Shown one piece after another: positions 7,104 through 15,964 of a stretch of DNA of 64,000 nt. The stretch spans positions 28,652 to 92,651 of the forward strand of contig DVFZ01000103.1 in the NCBI GenBank assembly GCA_018712945.1. The letters are read 5' to 3'. The notes under the pieces are model-generated. The model ran no database searches. It had not been told where the DNA came from and saw only the letters and a list, made by a program, of their open reading frames with translations. Position numbers and translations under genes: made by a program. This DNA comes from Candidatus Pullichristensenella stercorigallinarum. Lineage in GTDB: Bacteria > Bacillota > Clostridia > Christensenellales > Aristaeellaceae. Position 1 is the first letter of the stretch. The number at the start of each line of letters is the position of its first letter.

Positions 7104-7793
7104 TCACAGCCTCCGTTCCAGTTTTACGCACCGCGCCAGCACGCGAGCTTCGGCGGCGGGAAGCGTCTGCGAGGCAAACTCGCGGTCGTAGCTCTGCAAA
7201 TGGATGCGGTTTCCGTCCATCTTGTTGGCCTTGCGCGCGGCCCGCTTGCCATTTAGGAGGAACAGGGAAATGGCCCCGTCCTCTACCTTCTGCGTAGGCA
7301 CGCACAAAAGCAGGTCGCCAGCGTGGATGCGGTAGCCGCGCAGGGCGTCGTCCGGGCAGCGGAAGTAAAATACCTTGTCCGGCGCGCCGCCTTCGATTTT
7401 GCCGCCCACGATGGGCACCAGCACATGGTCGATTACCGTGGAATCCTCGTCCGTCACCGGCACGCGCTTGACCACACCGCCCAGCGCGTCCAGCCAGGCC
7501 GCGCCGTCGCCCTCCTGCCGCGTTTCCGGTTCGGAGACGGGCAGTTTGTAGGGCCGCGGACGGGGGCGCAACGGCACTTCCGGCTCCTGCGCCACTTCCA
7601 ACTCGGCGGAAACGGGGTTTTCCACACCGAGGATCTTCAATATACGCTGTGCCTGGCCGTCGGAAACGATGCGGCGGCCGGATTCAATATCCTTGATGAC
7701 GCCTTCGGCCATGCCGCATTTTTTGGCCAGCGCCTTTTCTGTCATCTTTGCCTGGATCCGTGCGCTGCGGATGGTTTCGCCCAATCTGCTCAT
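7104..7793 (-). CDS. HTH (XRE-type) regulator with LexA/S24-like C-terminal domain lacking the catalytic serine
   Basis: The start at 7793 follows GGAGGAAC and gives 229 residues. Residues 3-60 are an XRE helix-turn-helix (LGETIRSARIQAKMTEKAL, then VIKDIESGRR). After a proline-rich linker (about 80-100) the C-terminal half resembles the LexA/cI S24 fold, with RIHAGDLLLCVP and later GNRIHLQSYD. Where active family members have a GDSM nucleophile motif, this one reads PDDA, so self-cleavage is unlikely. It heads the PHP-HD operon behind a TATAAT at 7819-7824. It probably senses a ligand or partner rather than RecA filaments; that is inference. Confidence 0.75.
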   Translation of the reverse strand: MSRLGETIRSARIQAKMTEKALAKKCGMAEGVIKDIESGRRIVSDGQAQRILKILGVENPVSAELEVAQEPEVPLRPRPRPYKLPVSEPETRQEGDGAAWLDALGGVVKRVPVTDEDSTVIDHVLVPIVGGKIEGGAPDKVFYFRCPDDALRGYRIHAGDLLLCVPTQKVEDGAISLFLLNGKRAARKANKMDGNRIHLQSYDREFASQTLPAAEARVLARCVKLERRL

Positions 7794-7910
7794 AAAACAA
7801 GTTCCTCCATACAGGGTTATTATAGCACGCGCGGCGGGGGATGGGCAAGCAAAAACCATGCGGAAAAGCGCTTCCGGCGCGGCAATTTTAAATATAAATT
7901 TATTTTTAAC

Positions 7911-7939
7911 TTGACATAAAATTTTTATTATGATAGATT
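7911..7939 (+). promoter_or_regulatory. Probable promoter of the C45 hydrolase gene
   Basis: TTGACA (7911-7916) is a perfect -35 in a very AT-rich gap, and TAGATT (7934-7939) is a modest -10 at 17-bp spacing. The gene begins at 7988. Confidence 0.4.
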
Positions 7940-7987
7940 CCCGTCGAATAGCCGGCATCTGCATTTTTTAGGATAGGAGAGAGAACT

Positions 7988-8986
7988 ATGCTGCACGCAT
8001 ATCTGCGGGGAACGCATTACGAAATGGGGCTGCAATGGGGGAGGTCGCTGGCCCGGGAAGGGCATTTCATCCTTGAGAATACGCCGCTCGCGCCCAGCAA
8101 AGAGCGCCTTGCCTACGCCGGCGCCTGCCTGCCGGTCTATCAAAAGTATTTCCCTGCTGTCTTGGAGGAGATGCGCGGCCTTGCTGGCGGACAGGGCTGC
8201 GCGTTTGAGCAAATTGCCGCCGTGCTTTTGAGCATGTATGCCTTGCCGCCCGCGCATGCCTGCTCCTGCTTTGCGGTTAAAACGCCGCGGGGCGCACTGC
8301 TAGGGCGCAACAGCGATTTTTACACTGCCATGGAGGGACGAAACCTGAACGCAATCTACGTTCCCGCGGATGGCGGCTATGCCTTTACCGGCAATACCAC
8401 TGCCTTTATTGAAATGGAGGACGGCGTAAACGCGCGGGGCCTGGCCGTGGGCCTCACCAGCGTGCCTGCCCGCGCGATTGCGCCGGGGATGAACGCGGGA
8501 TTGCTGTTGCGCTGCATTCTTGAAACTTGCGCCAGCGTAGACGAAGCGATCGGGTTTCTGAAAAGCGTTCCCATTGGTTCGGCGCAGACGCTGACGCTGG
8601 CGGACGCGGCGGGGGAGATTGCCGTGGTGGAGTGTGACGCGCGTGGCCTGGCGGCCGTCCGCCCGGAAGCGGGACAGAGCTGGGTATGTGCTACGAACAT
8701 GTTTTGCCGACTGCCATCCGCCCCGCCGCCGGACGGGGATGACTGGTTTGCCCGGCGGCGCTATGAAACGCTCGAGCGCGCGCTGGGCGCAGGCGCGCCC
8801 ACGGATGCGGCGGGAGCGCAGGAATTGCTCGCGGGCAAGCGAGGTTTCCTCTGCCAGTACAACCGCGCCGAAGGACGCGATACGGTCTGGTCGGCCATCT
8901 ACGACCTTGGGAGGGGCGGGATTTTCCGTGCCGAGGGCAACCCCGCCCGCGTTCCCTTTCGGCGCGACCTTCGTTTTGCCCTGTAA
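7988..8986 (+). CDS. C45-family N-terminal-nucleophile amidohydrolase/acyltransferase
   Basis: The 332-residue protein resembles the acyl-CoA:6-aminopenicillanate acyltransferase and linear-amide hydrolase families. The diagnostic stretch is near 90-110: CSCFAVKTPRG followed by LGRNSDF, where Cys92 would become the N-terminal nucleophile after autocleavage. Later segments GNTTAFIEMEDGVNARGLAVG and CATNMF also fit. It probably hydrolyses or transfers an acyl or peptide amide. GGAGAGAGAACT precedes the ATG. The gene stands alone, and the substrate cannot be inferred. Confidence 0.75.
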   Translation: MLHAYLRGTHYEMGLQWGRSLAREGHFILENTPLAPSKERLAYAGACLPVYQKYFPAVLEEMRGLAGGQGCAFEQIAAVLLSMYALPPAHACSCFAVKTPRGALLGRNSDFYTAMEGRNLNAIYVPADGGYAFTGNTTAFIEMEDGVNARGLAVGLTSVPARAIAPGMNAGLLLRCILETCASVDEAIGFLKSVPIGSAQTLTLADAAGEIAVVECDARGLAAVRPEAGQSWVCATNMFCRLPSAPPPDGDDWFARRRYETLERALGAGAPTDAAGAQELLAGKRGFLCQYNRAEGRDTVWSAIYDLGRGGIFRAEGNPARVPFRRDLRFAL

Positions 8987-9096
8987 ATGCCGCAAAAATG
9001 TCCTGGCAAACGTTACAAACTGTTCATGGAAAGACCATGCTCATACGACTTATCCCTGCTATACTGCTCCCGTACCCCAGAAAGGAGGAGATGCGC

Positions 9097-9591
9097 ATGG
9101 AAAACGCATTCAGGCGTCTGACCCTGCTTCTGACGTTGCTGCTGGCGCTTGGCAGCCTGGCGGCGGCGGAGGAGGTTCCCAACCCAAGGCAGGAGATGGC
9201 AAGCGCCGCGGAGGTTGAAGCCGCACTGGGTTTCCCCGTGGCCGCGCCCGAGAATGTCGAGGCGGAATACGTCGTTATCAATGGAACGACTGGCGAAGCA
9301 ACCTTCCGCGTGGATGAACTCGAGTGTACGCTGCGTGCGGCGCGCACGCAGGATGACATCTCCGGGCTGTTCATGGAAATGAGCGATCCGGTTGAGGAAG
9401 AGCGCGCCGCGGGGGAAGACGCCGTTTCCGTCACATACCGTGCTACGGAAGAAAATGGCGGTTATGACGTATATACCTGGTTCGTGGACGACGTGCAATA
9501 TTGCCTGGTACTCCACGGCGAGGCAAGCGCCATGATTGCCGGAAAGATCGTGGACGGCGTGCTCGCAGCCTGCGCCACGGCGCAGCAGTAA
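9097..9591 (+). CDS. Secreted hypothetical protein (DUF4367-like)
   Basis: The ATG at 9097 is chosen because AAAGGAGGAG ends 6 nt upstream; an in-frame ATG at 9091 is too close to it. The 164-residue product starts with a signal peptide (LTLLLTLLLALGSLAAAEE, cleavage near 25). The mature part has INGTTGEATFRVDELECTLRAARTQDDISG, which recalls the DUF4367 family of exported beta-rich proteins. A single-domain extracytoplasmic protein is likely; function is unknown. Another secreted protein follows 71 bp later. Confidence 0.65.
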   Translation: MENAFRRLTLLLTLLLALGSLAAAEEVPNPRQEMASAAEVEAALGFPVAAPENVEAEYVVINGTTGEATFRVDELECTLRAARTQDDISGLFMEMSDPVEEERAAGEDAVSVTYRATEENGGYDVYTWFVDDVQYCLVLHGEASAMIAGKIVDGVLAACATAQQ

Positions 9592-9661
9592 AAAGGCCAT
9601 TTTGCGGAGCGCCTTTTCAGCGCCCGTGAAGAATAAATTATAAAAAGAAAGGATGAAACTC

Positions 9662-10468
9662 ATGAAAAAAACGTTGGCTTTATTCCTGACCTTGGCTATG
9701 TTTGGCAGCGCTGCATTTGCGGAGACGGACCCGGTGACCCGCCAGCGTGATATAACGGTTGAAGGCGTGACCGAGACGATCAACGAAACGCTCTATACAT
9801 CCGCTTCCGGCTATACAATCTGGCTGCCGGACGGCTGGACGCTGCAGGACGCTGCGGCTGCGGATCCGGCGACAGATGAAACGGCGACAGATGAAACAAC
9901 GGCCGATACCGCCGGCGATGCCGTAACCGACACCGCTACGGAGGATGCTGCGACCGGCACCGCCACGGACGATGCCACGTCCGCCGATGCAACGACCGAT
10001 ACCGCTACGGATGCTGCCGCGTCCGACGATGCGGCCACCGGCGATGCCACTGCGGATGATGCGGCGGCGACGGATGCTGCTGCTGCGGCGGATGACGCTA
10101 CGGCGACGGATGATGGCACCCAGTTTGCCGCCGACGTATATGTTCCCGCCGACAATGCGGATGTGTCTCTGACCGTACAGCCCAGCACTACGCTGACGGC
10201 GGACGACGCGGAAGCGTCCCTGCAGGAGGCAAGCTACACCGAGGACGCCGATGCCACCGTGGGTGAGATTGAATCCTTTACCATGGATAGCGGCGTATCG
10301 GCCAGCACCGTCGAAGTCATCAGCGGCGGCGTAGTCTACCGTTACTACTTTATCGCGGGCGATTCGCTCACCCTTTGCGTGACCGCGCAGTTCCCTGAGG
10401 AAGCCACCGAAGGCTATGGCGCGCGCATGGAAGAAATGGTCGCCGGCATTGAGTTTGCCACCTGGTAA
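9662..10468 (+). CDS. Secreted protein with an Ala/Thr/Asp-rich low-complexity insertion
   Basis: The start at 9662 follows AAAGGATG. The 268-residue product has a signal peptide ending SAAFAE. Residues about 35-60 (ASGYTIWLPDGWTLQ) look like the first strands of a PsbP/DUF1795-like domain. About 85 residues built from A, T, D and a few S/E/G follow (roughly 62-150), and the domain then seems to resume (FAADVYVPADNADVSLTV to the end). The insertion would be a long acidic loop or linker. Its near-repeated triplets could vary in length by slippage. The 3' end is overlapped antisense by the readthrough frame of the neighbouring transposase. Confidence 0.65.
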   Translation: MKKTLALFLTLAMFGSAAFAETDPVTRQRDITVEGVTETINETLYTSASGYTIWLPDGWTLQDAAAADPATDETATDETTADTAGDAVTDTATEDAATGTATDDATSADATTDTATDAAASDDAATGDATADDAAATDAAAAADDATATDDGTQFAADVYVPADNADVSLTVQPSTTLTADDAEASLQEASYTEDADATVGEIESFTMDSGVSASTVEVISGGVVYRYYFIAGDSLTLCVTAQFPEEATEGYGARMEEMVAGIEFATW

Positions 10469-11961
10469 GCGTGAACGCGCGGCTCAGTAGCCGTGAGCGC
10501 ATAATCATAAAGGGCCGTCCGCCATATAGCGGACAGCCCCTGACCATTGACAAACCCCTGCATTTGTGTATAAATGCAGGGGATAATATATAGCCACACA
10601 CGCCGTAAAGATGCTACCAGCCTCTTGATGTTTTGCACAGCCGCAGTCAGGAAGCACTGTTCCCGCATGTTCGCAATACCGAGCATGCGGGCATAGCGCA
10701 GGCCATGGTTCTCTTTGGCCTCCGCGAAGGAGCGTTCAATCGTTTCTTTCCGCCTGCCGTAAATCCTCTTGCCACGATGCGTTTTCGTAAAGCCAATGAC
10801 TCTGTCCAGCGCTCCCTGCCACACATGCCTCTCCACCACCTTTCGGCTCATACTCGCCCCAAAGCATTCTCTACGCCTTGCACACCCCTTGCAGACTTTG
10901 CTCTCGCAACAGTATTGCCGGTATCCTTCCCGGGTCGTGTTCTTCCATGTGAGCCGTTGCTTCTCAGGACAGATGTATTCGTCGCGCTCCGCGTCGTAGC
11001 CGAAGCGGTACTTCCCGTAGTGTGCGCCTTTGTGTGTGTGCCGCCGGTAGCCGATTACCCCTTGTATTCCCTTCCTCTCCAGCAGATGCGCGATCCCCGC
11101 GTTGTGATATCCCGCGTCCAGTCCCATGTACCTGGGCAGCGTGCCCAATCTTGTTTCGATTTCGTCGAGGATCTCGGGCAGCGCAGTTACGTCGTTGATG
11201 TTTGCCGGCTCCACATGTACATTTACAATCACGTTGCGCTTGCTGTCCACGGTGCGGTGCTCGCTGTAATAAAACCCGTTCGGTTTCCCCTCCCGGCTTT
11301 GCTGGCCGCTCTCAGGATCCGTCGTGCTCTGCATCCGCTTCGCGCTTCCGCCGCCCCTGTGCTCACCGTCTTCCCGCTCAAACGGCTTCTTCCCCAGTTC
11401 TTCCCGCTCCTGGTCCACCTGCGCGTCCAGTTCGGCAAGATATGCCTTCGGCGTGACCGCAACCTCCACCTGCTTCTTTTTGTGCTTGTTTGCCTTGGCC
11501 TTGATGTGCGTCGAATCCGTGTACAGAATCCCTCCGCCTACCAGTCCCTTTTCCACGCATTGCCTCAGGATCTCGTTGAAGATTTGTTCCGCGATGTTAT
11601 TGTCCCGGAACCGCCGCCGTCGGTTCTGGCTGACCGTCGTTGCATCCGGCGCCTTCTGCGTCAAATCCAGCCCGCAGAACCATTTGTACGCGATGTTGTA
11701 GTTGACCTCTTCTTCCAGTCGCGCCTCCGATTTGATCCCGTACAGATACCCTACAAACAGCATCCGAAACAGTATCTCCGGGTCAATGGCAGGACGTCCG
11801 TTTTCCGCGCAATACAGCGGCGCGCACAGATCGTAGATGAAACTGAAATCCACCGCCCGGTCCACTTTGCGCAGAAAGTGATCTTCCGGTACCATCTGTT
11901 CCATGATCACGATCTCCATTTGCTGCTGTTTCTCCCGCCGCTGCTTGAGCATTTCCTTCAC
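10414..11961 (-). CDS. IS1182-family transposase (DDE)
   Basis: The 515-residue frame has the family's features: an N-terminal IS1182 domain (DPEILFRMLFVGYLYGI, EARLEEEVNYNIAYKWFCGL), acidic residues at YTDSTHIKAKANK and MGLDAGYHN, a cysteine cluster (CKGCARRREC) and a final catalytic region RRKETIERSFAEAKENHG. No frameshift or internal stop is present, so it may be active. The annotated frame starts at GTG 11961 with an in-frame ATG at 11952. The last 40 or so residues are encoded beyond the proposed left inverted repeat and run antisense into the neighbouring gene, so the natural C-terminus is probably shorter. Confidence 0.85.
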   Translation of the reverse strand: MKEMLKQRREKQQQMEIVIMEQMVPEDHFLRKVDRAVDFSFIYDLCAPLYCAENGRPAIDPEILFRMLFVGYLYGIKSEARLEEEVNYNIAYKWFCGLDLTQKAPDATTVSQNRRRRFRDNNIAEQIFNEILRQCVEKGLVGGGILYTDSTHIKAKANKHKKKQVEVAVTPKAYLAELDAQVDQEREELGKKPFEREDGEHRGGGSAKRMQSTTDPESGQQSREGKPNGFYYSEHRTVDSKRNVIVNVHVEPANINDVTALPEILDEIETRLGTLPRYMGLDAGYHNAGIAHLLERKGIQGVIGYRRHTHKGAHYGKYRFGYDAERDEYICPEKQRLTWKNTTREGYRQYCCESKVCKGCARRRECFGASMSRKVVERHVWQGALDRVIGFTKTHRGKRIYGRRKETIERSFAEAKENHGLRYARMLGIANMREQCFLTAAVQNIKRLVASLRRVWLYIIPCIYTQMQGFVNGQGLSAIWRTALYDYALTATEPRVHAYQVANSMPATISSMRAP

Positions 11962-12080
11962 CGCCTGATTTTCTTTCTGGTTGTGTTGATGTAGTTTTAT
12001 TCGACGTGAGGGGGCCTTTTCCTTTTGGTTTTTCGGGGGTTTAAAAAATTAGACCGTTGACGAGGTTTGTCAACGGTCTG
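10540..12080 (-). mobile_element. IS1182-type insertion sequence
   Basis: The element holds one long leftward transposase gene. Its probable ends are imperfect inverted repeats: CTGACCATTGACAAACCCC on the plus strand at 10540-10558 and CAGACCGTTGACAAACCTC on the minus strand at 12080-12062, about 16 of 19 matching. No target duplication is obvious, so the ends are uncertain. The left side also carries a hairpin, CCCCTGCATTT with AAATGCAGGGG (10554-10581). It inserted between a secreted-protein gene and the end of fucI. Confidence 0.7.
12051..12079 (-). terminator. Rho-independent terminator-like hairpin at the IS/fucI boundary
   Basis: An 11-bp perfect stem, AGACCGTTGAC with GTCAACGGTCT and a 7-nt loop, is followed on the minus strand by TAATTTTTT. 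It overlaps the proposed right inverted repeat of the insertion sequence, so it may belong to the element rather than to fucI. Confidence 0.6.
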
Positions 12081-12083
12081 AAA

Positions 12084-12101
12084 GCGGGGCCATTGCCCCG
12101 C
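12084..12101 (-). terminator. fucI hairpin
   Basis: A 7-bp stem, GCGGGGC with GCCCCGC and a CATT loop, lies 16 bp after the fucI stop codon. The T-run is weak. It may be fucI's original terminator before the insertion sequence arrived. Confidence 0.45.
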
Positions 12102-12117
12102 CTTCTGCTTTTCAGGC

Positions 12118-13941
12118 TCAGAACTTTCCGTACAGCGCGCCCAGCGCCTTGCAGGCCCGGAAGTCCGCACCCTCCCGATCCTTGGTGCCGAAGGCGTTCC
12201 AGGTGCTGGGACGGAAGATGTCCTTTTCCGGCACGTTGTGCATGCACACGGGGATGCGCAGCATGGACGCCAGCGTAATCAGGTCTGCACCAATGTGTCC
12301 GTAGTGGAAAGCACCATGGTTTGCGCCCCAGTTGTTCATGACGCTGTACACGTCCGTGAAAGCGTCTGTACCCGTCAGGCGCGGCACGAACCAGGTGGTC
12401 GGCCAGGTGGGGTCGGTGCGCTTGTCCAGCGTCTTATGTACTTGTTCGGGCAGTTCGCACGTCCAGCCCTCGGCAATTTGCAACACCGGGCCAAGGCCTT
12501 CAACCATGTTCAGACGCGACATTGTCAGCGGCATGCCGCCCCTGGAGGACAGGTGCGAAGAATACCCGCCGCCACGGAAGTAGAACAGGTCGCCATAGCA
12601 ATACTGCGTGGCGTCAAAGCACTTGGCCGCCTCCTCGGAGGTAATCTCCCACCAGGGTTTCATGGCCGGTTTGCCGTCTTTTTCGCACTGGCCGGTGGCA
12701 TCCAGCGTCACCGAGCCGGAGTTGATCAGGTGGATAAAGCCGTCCTTGGCCAAACCGTCGGGCTTCCAGCCGGTGACGCGCTCCACGGCCTCGGGGCTCC
12801 AGTAGGTGCGCACGTCGGCAAAGCCGGGGGCGGTGTTGGCCAGCAGCTTGCCAAAGAGCATGGCGATGCCGTTGAGCATGTCGTTTTCCGTGGCGATGAC
12901 GAACGGCTCGCGGATGCCATTCCAGTCAAAGCTGGAATTGAGGATGGATTCCATCATGTCGCCATTGGGCATGTGGTCGGTCCACTGGCGCTGGCCCTGG
13001 AAGCCTGCGGCAATGGCGTTGTGGCCGCAGCTTTCCTCCACAAAGCCCATTTCCGCCAACTTGGGGTTGCCAATCATCAAATCGCGGCCGATCATTACCA
13101 TCTTCACGCATTTTTCCAGCACTTCGCGCTTCTTTTCCGGGGTATGGGCCACTTCGGGCGGGTTCTTGTCCCAGCCGAGGGTGATGTTTTCATCCACCCA
13201 CTGCATGGCGCGCTCGAACTCTTCGGGGTCATAGATGCCCTCGTTCCAGCGGCGGACAATTTCGGACATGTCTATGGATTCATAGCGCATGCCCAGGTAT
13301 TTTTCAAACAGCGTCGGGTTAGGGGTGGAACCGGCGATGCCCATGGCAATGGAACCCATGGCCATATAGGACTTGCCGCGCATTTCCGCCACAGCCAGGC
13401 CGGCCTTGGCAAAACGGAGCAGCTTTTCCTTTACGTCGTCGGGAATTTCATTGTTGCCGGCGTCCTGCACGTCATGGCCGTAAATGCCGAAGGCGGGCAG
13501 GCCCTTCTGGGCGTGCGCGGCCAGCACTGCCGCCAGATACACGGCGCCCGGGCGTTCAGTGCCGTTAAAGCCCCACACGGCCTTGGGGGTGAGGGGGTCC
13601 ATATCCATCGTTTCGGAGCCATAGCACCAGCAGGGGGTCACGGTCAGGGATACGCCCACGTTTTCACGCGCGAATTTCTCGGCGCAGTCGGCAGCCTCTT
13701 TGAAGCCGCCAATGGTGGTGTCGGCGATGACGCATTCCACCGGCAAACCGCAGCTGTGGCGCAGGTTGGCCTCAAGGAACGCCTTGGCAGCCTTGGCAAG
13801 GCCCATCGTCTGCTCCTCGAGCGATTCGCGCACGCCTCTGCGACGGCCGTCAATGACCGGACGGATGCCGATCTTCGGCAGCGAACCGCGCAGGCGATGG
13901 ACGGGTTGTGTCATGGGGATTGCCTGGGGATTTGCCTTCAT
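12118..13941 (-). CDS. fucI: L-fucose isomerase
   Basis: The ATG at 13941 follows AAGGAGGTT and gives 607 residues, close to the roughly 590-600 of known L-fucose isomerases. The enzyme converts L-fucose (and D-arabinose) to the ketose. Family-specific segments include [20 protein letters not shown] at the N-terminus, [20 protein letters not shown] with the metal-binding Glu and Asp, and [20 protein letters not shown] with the conserved His. It is cytoplasmic and Mn-dependent in relatives. It is divergent from an MFS permease, a plausible uptake partner. No fuculokinase or aldolase gene is nearby. Confidence 0.95.
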   Translation of the reverse strand: MKANPQAIPMTQPVHRLRGSLPKIGIRPVIDGRRRGVRESLEEQTMGLAKAAKAFLEANLRHSCGLPVECVIADTTIGGFKEAADCAEKFARENVGVSLTVTPCWCYGSETMDMDPLTPKAVWGFNGTERPGAVYLAAVLAAHAQKGLPAFGIYGHDVQDAGNNEIPDDVKEKLLRFAKAGLAVAEMRGKSYMAMGSIAMGIAGSTPNPTLFEKYLGMRYESIDMSEIVRRWNEGIYDPEEFERAMQWVDENITLGWDKNPPEVAHTPEKKREVLEKCVKMVMIGRDLMIGNPKLAEMGFVEESCGHNAIAAGFQGQRQWTDHMPNGDMMESILNSSFDWNGIREPFVIATENDMLNGIAMLFGKLLANTAPGFADVRTYWSPEAVERVTGWKPDGLAKDGFIHLINSGSVTLDATGQCEKDGKPAMKPWWEITSEEAAKCFDATQYCYGDLFYFRGGGYSSHLSSRGGMPLTMSRLNMVEGLGPVLQIAEGWTCELPEQVHKTLDKRTDPTWPTTWFVPRLTGTDAFTDVYSVMNNWGANHGAFHYGHIGADLITLASMLRIPVCMHNVPEKDIFRPSTWNAFGTKDREGADFRACKALGALYGKF

Positions 13942-13980
13942 ACTGGGAACCTCCTTGAAAATTCGGTTAAGGACACATTT

Positions 13981-14009
13981 ATTATATAACCGATTTCTTC
14001 GAATAGCAA
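13981..14009 (-). promoter_or_regulatory. fucI promoter
   Basis: On the minus strand TTGCTA (14004-14009) and a perfect TATAAT (13981-13986) are 17 bp apart, about 40 bp before the fucI start codon. Confidence 0.6.
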
Positions 14010-14061
14010 GCAATTTTTTCAAGTTACATATACAAAATTTTTGCGAATTGGAAAATATAAG

Positions 14062-14090
14062 TAGACGGATGCGGTAAAAACTGCTATAAT
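14062..14090 (+). promoter_or_regulatory. Promoter of the MFS permease
   Basis: TAGACG (14062-14067, 4 of 6 matches) and a perfect TATAAT (14085-14090) are 17 bp apart, divergent from the fucI promoter. Confidence 0.5.
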
Positions 14091-14128
14091 GCACGAGGGA
14101 TTGAATTTGCCATGGGGGAGGAATACAT

Positions 14129-15304
14129 ATGCGCAGCCGGCAGAGCGCGCAAAACTGGCTGTATTGCACGCTTGTGGGCGTATTGGGGCTTTACGCAAGC
14201 ACCTATCAGACCTTGGTGGACCGCCTTGCAGCGCGATTTGGCATGGACGAGCGTATGATCGGCGTGCTTTTGTCAGTTTATGCCATAGGCTCCTTGTGCA
14301 GCGTGTTGGTTTCCGGCATGCTTTCAGACTCCATGGGCAAACGCCGGGTGGTGCTTTGCGCGGCGCTTTTGATGTGTCTGGGGTTGGTATGCGTAGCAAC
14401 CGCGGGTGGAACCGTGCCGCTTTTTGTGGGATTGTTTCTTACGGGCGTGGGCTTTGGGCCGAGCGAATCCATCGGCAGCGCCCTGCTCACCGACGAAAAC
14501 CCCGGCTCTTCGACCAAATGGATGAACCTTTCGCAGATCTTTTTCGGCGTAGGTGCCATACTTGCGCCTTTGGCGGCGACATGGTACTTGACCCTGCCGG
14601 GCGTGGATGCTTCCGGCGCACTTTTGATCTGCGCGGGCGCGGTGTTTCTCTGTTGGGCGGCCATGGCGCTTACCTCCGGCGGCAGGCTGCAAACGCCCGC
14701 AGGCGCAAGGCGGGAATTGAACGTGTTCAGCGTACTGAAAAATCGGGAATTTCTGCTCTATGCAGTGCTGATCTTCGTGTATTTGTGTTATGAGAGCATA
14801 GGGCCGGTGTATTTCCGACAGCTTTTCCTAGAGCGCGGCGCCACAGAAGCCGACGCGAACCTCGCTATTTCCATTTTTTGGGCGGCGATGGTGCTTTTGC
14901 GCCTGGTCGGCGTGTTTATGGGCGGCCGGGAGCTTGCCTGCGTGCGATGGCTTTCGCCGCTGATCGCGGTAGGCGTGGCGGTGGCGCTCCTTGCGCAAAG
15001 CAATGGCCTGCGTCTTTTGGGCGTGGTGCTCTATGGTTTTGGTTGCGGCCCGGTGTGGCCGATGCTGTTTGTGCTGGCATCGCGCGTATTTCCGCATCGC
15101 AGTGGCGCCGCCTATGCCACGATGATGCTCTTTTCGATGGCGGGCAATTCGCTTTCCCCGGCGATTCTCGGCTCAGGCGTGAACAATGTGGAAATTACGT
15201 TCATCATCTGCGCTTTTCTTTCCCTGGCGGTTGCCGGGGGCGGCTGGTATGCCATGCGGAAATATGCCGCGCCGGTTTCCAGGCCCGCCCGTGGAGAAAT
15301 GTAA
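14129..15304 (+). CDS. MFS transporter, probably sugar uptake
   Basis: The 391-residue protein has 12 predicted membrane helices and the MFS loop 2-3 motif as [34 protein letters not shown] in helix 4-5 and the absence of any binding domain fit a single-component symporter. GGGGGAGGAA precedes the ATG. It is transcribed divergently from fucI with a 187-bp shared control region, so fucose or another deoxysugar is a reasonable but unproven substrate. It does not closely resemble E. coli FucP in the segments I can compare. Confidence 0.8.
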   Translation: MRSRQSAQNWLYCTLVGVLGLYASTYQTLVDRLAARFGMDERMIGVLLSVYAIGSLCSVLVSGMLSDSMGKRRVVLCAALLMCLGLVCVATAGGTVPLFVGLFLTGVGFGPSESIGSALLTDENPGSSTKWMNLSQIFFGVGAILAPLAATWYLTLPGVDASGALLICAGAVFLCWAAMALTSGGRLQTPAGARRELNVFSVLKNREFLLYAVLIFVYLCYESIGPVYFRQLFLERGATEADANLAISIFWAAMVLLRLVGVFMGGRELACVRWLSPLIAVGVAVALLAQSNGLRLLGVVLYGFGCGPVWPMLFVLASRVFPHRSGAAYATMMLFSMAGNSLSPAILGSGVNNVEITFIICAFLSLAVAGGGWYAMRKYAAPVSRPARGEM

Positions 15305-15335
15305 TTCAGAACACGGTTGTTTAACATTTGCGGTG

Positions 15336-15365
15336 TTGACAAATGACGCGAAAGGATGATATGAT
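15336..15365 (+). promoter_or_regulatory. Promoter of the M-box/mgtA transcript
   Basis: A perfect TTGACA (15336-15341) and TATGAT (15360-15365) are separated by 18 bp immediately before the riboswitch. Confidence 0.65.
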
Positions 15366-15569
15366 GCCTACGTTCGGTAGGTAAGGCTCCTGTTGGGATA
15401 TGGGCTGTTGCCGCAAAATGGTGGAGACACCATGCGCCGGTTTGAACAAGACGCATCGAACCCAAGGTGCGTTTTAACACAGCTTCACCGCCCTGCAAAG
15501 CTAAAGCTCAAACGAATGCACAGGAATGGCTGTATTCCCGTATGTTCACCGAACATGCGGGATTTTTTT
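15366..15569 (+). ncRNA. M-box (ykoK) magnesium riboswitch with terminator
   Basis: The leader matches the M-box pattern: GGTAAGGCTCCTGTTGGGAT near the 5' end, GCTGTTGCCGCAAAATGGTG with AGACACCA, the AAGGTGCGTTTTAACACAGC segment, and the late GCAAAGCTAAAGCTCAAACGA. High Mg2+ should favour the terminator at its end: an 11-bp stem, CCCGTATGTTC with GAACATGCGGG (15537-15561), then seven T residues. The downstream gene is a magnesium-transporting ATPase, exactly as expected. Confidence 0.9.
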
Positions 15570-15590
15570 GTGAAAGGCAGGTGGCGCACC

Positions 15591-15665
15591 ATGGATTATG
15601 GCAGTAGTCTTGGCAGAATCGCAAGACGATGGATGCGGTACCGGTACGGGTGCGTCCGCCCGTAA
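15591..15665 (+). CDS. Candidate 24-residue leader peptide between M-box and mgtA
   Basis: An ATG follows AGGCAGGTGG just after the riboswitch terminator and opens a 24-codon frame, MDYGSSLGRIARRWMRYRYG and then CVRP. It has six Arg and three Tyr and ends Pro-stop. A second intrinsic terminator follows 25 bp after its stop. The layout resembles attenuation by a leader peptide, as with mgtL in enteric bacteria, but the sequence is not homologous to anything I recognise. It could also be chance. Confidence 0.4.
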   Translation: MDYGSSLGRIARRWMRYRYGCVRP

Positions 15666-15689
15666 CGGGAATCTCCGTTTGCTTTTTTG

Positions 15690-15730
15690 ACCATCGTTTT
15701 GCAGGGTTTTCTTGCGGACGATGGTTTTTT
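15690..15730 (+). terminator. Second intrinsic terminator before mgtA
   Basis: ACCATCGT (15690-15697) pairs with ACGATGGT (15718-15725), with further pairing inside, and five T residues follow (15726-15730). It stands between the short leader ORF and mgtA. The rest of 15731-15964 holds no gene I would defend; the mgtA ribosome binding site is at its end. Confidence 0.6.
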
Positions 15731-15964
15731 GCGCCCTTTTTTGGGGTGGAAATTGATTTTGAGTGGTGTAAGGAAAGCGAGGTGACAGGGATGGACGTGA
15801 CAGGCAACGGCAGTGCAGGTTCGGTTGGGCGAAGAAAAATCGCGCTGAAAATTGAGAGGGAAAGCGGAAGCCCCTGTCGCTCCGTTTCCCCTTGACGGCC
15901 GGTTGCTTCTTCTGCCCTGCGCCGAATATGGATCAGAATTTTGATGATTTGGAGGTGCAGAATC

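Noticed and set aside
9840..10125. Possible CRISPR or tandem repeat array
   Set aside because: The repetition is of codons for A, T and D within an open frame, without fixed-length repeats and spacers.
12238..13989. A 583-codon frame antisense to fucI
   Set aside because: Composition is that of a reverse shadow (His- and Gly-rich), and fucI matches its family throughout.
15629..15895. An 88-codon frame between the M-box and mgtA
   Set aside because: No ribosome binding site, no recognisable pattern, and it runs across the second terminator.
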